Source of the DNA: Candidatus Aenigmatarchaeota archaeon
Lineage (GTDB): Archaea > Aenigmatarchaeota > Aenigmatarchaeia > QMZP01
Assembly (NCBI GenBank): GCA_016202725.1
Contig: JACQOD010000007.1
Coordinates: 1 to 6,075, forward strand
DNA: 6,075 nt
Reading direction: 5' to 3'
Shown here one piece after another: positions 4,633 through 6,075 of this stretch. Below the pieces are notes generated by a model. It searched no databases. It saw only the letters and a program-made list of their open reading frames with translations, and was not told the DNA's origin. How positions within the stretch are numbered: position 1 is the stretch's first letter; each line of letters starts with the position of its first letter. A program made the position numbers and the translations under genes.

Positions 4633-5730
4633 ATGGACATCGAGACCCGTCTGGCCCTGATCCGCGGCGTCGCCGAAGAAATCATCACGCCCGAGGAGCT
4701 GCGCTCCCTGCTGGAGCAGAAGGCCCATCCGGTGGCGTATGATGGGTTCGAACCGAGCGGCCTTGCACATCTTCCCTTTGGTGTGTATCGGCCCTTGCTT
4801 CTCAAGGACCTGCTCAAAGCAGGCGTGAAGTTTAAACTCTTCCTCGCCGACTGGCACGCTGCCCTGAACCACAAGATGGGCGGTTCCCTGGAGGCCATCC
4901 GGCAGGTGGGCGACTACTTCGTCGAGGTCTGGAAGGCCGCAGGGGTGGACCTGGAAAAGGTCCAGGTGGTCTGGGCGAGCGACCTCTGCACCCGCAGGGA
5001 GTATTGGGAACGGGTGATCCGGGTCGCCAAGCACACCTCTGTCCTCCGGGCAACCAGGGCCTTGTCCATCATGGGCCGCCGCGAGGGCGAACTTCTGGAG
5101 GTGGCCCAGTACTTCTACCCGGCCATGCAGGTGGCCGACATCTTCGAGCTGGGGGTGGACATCACCCAGCTCGGCATGGACCAGCGGCGGGCGAACATCC
5201 TCGCGCGCGAGGTCGCGGAGAAGCTGGGGTGGGCCAAGCCCGTGGTGGTCTCGCACCACATGCTCACCGGCCTCCAGGGCCAGGCGGAGCCGGATGCTGC
5301 CCAGGTCTATGATGACAATGCGCAGGTTAGCCGCCAGATTGCGGCGAAGATGTCCAAATCACGACCGCAGTCGGCCATCTTCGTCCACGACTCCCTGCAG
5401 GAGATCGAGCAGAAGCTCCAGGGGGCATTCTGCCCGCCCAAGCAGGTGGAAGGGAATCCCATCCTGGATTACGCCAAGGAGATCGTCTTCCGCGCCCAGA
5501 AGGAGCTGGTCCTGGAAAGGCCAGCCAAGTACGGGGGGGAGCTGGCCTTCTCTTCAGCAGCGGACCTGGAGGAGGCCTACCGCAAGGGAGAGGTCCATCC
5601 CCTGGACCTCAAGAAGGCCGTTGCCCTTGCCGTGGACCAGCGGGTCGCGCCCATCCGCGCGCACTTCGAGAAGCAGAAGAGGGCCAAAGAACTGCTGGCG
5701 CAGGTGCGCGCTCACCAGGTCACCCGCTGA
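4633..5730 (+). CDS. tyrS: Tyrosyl-tRNA synthetase (archaeal type)
   Basis: Class I aminoacyl-tRNA synthetase that charges tRNA-Tyr with tyrosine in the cytoplasm using ATP. The fold reads YDGFEPSGLAH at 36-46, where GLAH is the HIGH-motif equivalent and Y36 lines the tyrosine pocket. YPAMQVADI (162-170) supplies Y162, Q166 and D169, matching the residues that hold the tyrosine side chain in the Methanocaldococcus enzyme. GMDQRRANILARE (181-193) supplies Q184, and KMSKS is at 239-243. At 365 aa it is longer than the roughly 306-aa Methanocaldococcus enzyme, partly through extra residues between GLQG and KMSKS (about 217-238). The Asp at 169 and the motif spacing favour tyrosine over the related tryptophan enzyme. 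The ATG at 4633 has GGAG 11 nt upstream, and an ATTTAA stretch about 26 nt upstream could be an extra internal promoter. It is third in the operon, and its stop abuts a convergent gene. Confidence 0.95.
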   Translation: MDIETRLALIRGVAEEIITPEELRSLLEQKAHPVAYDGFEPSGLAHLPFGVYRPLLLKDLLKAGVKFKLFLADWHAALNHKMGGSLEAIRQVGDYFVEVWKAAGVDLEKVQVVWASDLCTRREYWERVIRVAKHTSVLRATRALSIMGRREGELLEVAQYFYPAMQVADIFELGVDITQLGMDQRRANILAREVAEKLGWAKPVVVSHHMLTGLQGQAEPDAAQVYDDNAQVSRQIAAKMSKSRPQSAIFVHDSLQEIEQKLQGAFCPPKQVEGNPILDYAKEIVFRAQKELVLERPAKYGGELAFSSAADLEEAYRKGEVHPLDLKKAVALAVDQRVAPIRAHFEKQKRAKELLAQVRAHQVTR

Positions 5731-6075
5731 TCAGAGAAATACAATAGTAAGCAATCCTTTTGCCTTCTCAAAATCTCTGTCCATAGTGTATAGCGTTGCG
5801 CCATGTTTGATGGCGGTTGCAACAATGATCGCATCGGCCATTCCGAGGCCGAGTTTCGCTTTCTCCTCGGCGGCCAGTTTTATCGTATCATTCCCGAGGT
5901 CATCCATGAAGGAAGCTTGCACCATAAATGATGCGATGCGCTCGGCATCTTCCTTTCCTTTCACGCGAAGGATTTTATGGTAGACTTCGAAAATGTTGAT
6001 CTTCGAGCATATGACCGGTCCTTCTGATCCATCAATGAATGGTCGAAGCTGTTCCCCCTTCCGACCCCCGAAGAA
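5731..6075 (-). CDS. PIN-domain (VapC-like) ribonuclease, N-terminus beyond the window
   Basis: The reading frame is open from the stop at 5731-5733 to the right edge, giving 114 residues. It does not begin at the GTG at 5964, because PIN-domain sequence continues upstream (FFGGRKGEQLRPFIDG, then INIFEVYHKIL). Counted from the edge, acidic active-site residues are E30, D81 (in GMADAIIVATA) and D99 (in TMDRDF), with D101 beside it; the first catalytic Asp must lie in the roughly 10-15 missing residues. VapC-type PIN proteins are Mg2+-dependent RNases, usually the toxin of a VapBC pair. No VapB gene is visible; it would normally be upstream, outside this window. It is less GC-rich than tyrS, especially near the edge. 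It converges on tyrS with no bases between the two stop codons. Confidence 0.85.
   Translation of the reverse strand, partial: FFGGRKGEQLRPFIDGSEGPVICSKINIFEVYHKILRVKGKEDAERIASFMVQASFMDDLGNDTIKLAAEEKAKLGLGMADAIIVATAIKHGATLYTMDRDFEKAKGLLTIVFL

Noticed and set aside
5731..5964. A complete 77-aa protein starting at the GTG at 5964
   Set aside because: PIN-domain residues, including the conserved Glu, continue in frame upstream to the window edge, so the real gene is longer and cut by the edge.

Overview
The window looks archaeal. It encodes a RadB-type RecA paralogue, a short archaeal/eukaryal-type tyrosyl-tRNA synthetase, a VIT/CCC1 membrane transporter and a VapC-like PIN protein. Several genes have an A/T-only TATA box (TTTATAT-like) about 24-30 nt upstream of the ATG and no Shine-Dalgarno, which is the archaeal leaderless pattern. 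Most genes are GC-rich (about 65% in a tyrS line I counted). The set fits a GC-rich euryarchaeote or DPANN-type lineage; I cannot name it more closely.

Left part (28-3631), all on the minus strand. In transcription order: a P-loop ATPase with a DUF4143-type C-terminal region, radB, an MBL-fold hydrolase, and a VIT-family transporter. Each has its own candidate TATA box, so these are probably single-gene units rather than one operon. The ATPase is clearly more AT-rich than its neighbours. It is bracketed by two copies of a 24-bp direct repeat (2421-2444 and 3751-3774, 22/24 identical), one of which is the radB promoter. This is the most unusual structure here and suggests a cassette inserted upstream of radB, duplicating its promoter. 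The ATPase's own promoter has a perfect 8-bp inverted repeat between the TATA box and the predicted transcription start, a typical place for a repressor site.

Middle (3632-4124), about 490 nt without a convincing large gene. It holds the ATPase promoter and operator-like palindrome, the second repeat copy, two further TATA boxes, two very short possible ORFs and a tandem pair of dyads (CTCGTTCT-N6-AGAAC) with a 33-nt period.

Right part. A plus-strand operon runs from 4125 to 5730: a 103-aa winged-helix protein, a 69-aa cysteine-rich protein overlapping it by 29 nt behind a strong Shine-Dalgarno, and tyrS 15 nt further on. A convergent PIN-domain (VapC-like) gene on the minus strand ends on the base directly after the tyrS stop codon. 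It runs off the right edge, so its N-terminus and any antitoxin lie outside the window.

The genes do not form one obvious pathway: they cover DNA repair (RadB), translation (TyrRS), metal handling (VIT) and accessory mobile or defence-like functions (ATPase, PIN). I see no certain new system. The two observations most worth following are the repeat-bracketed ATPase cassette and the small regulator/cysteine-protein pair fused to tyrS in one operon.
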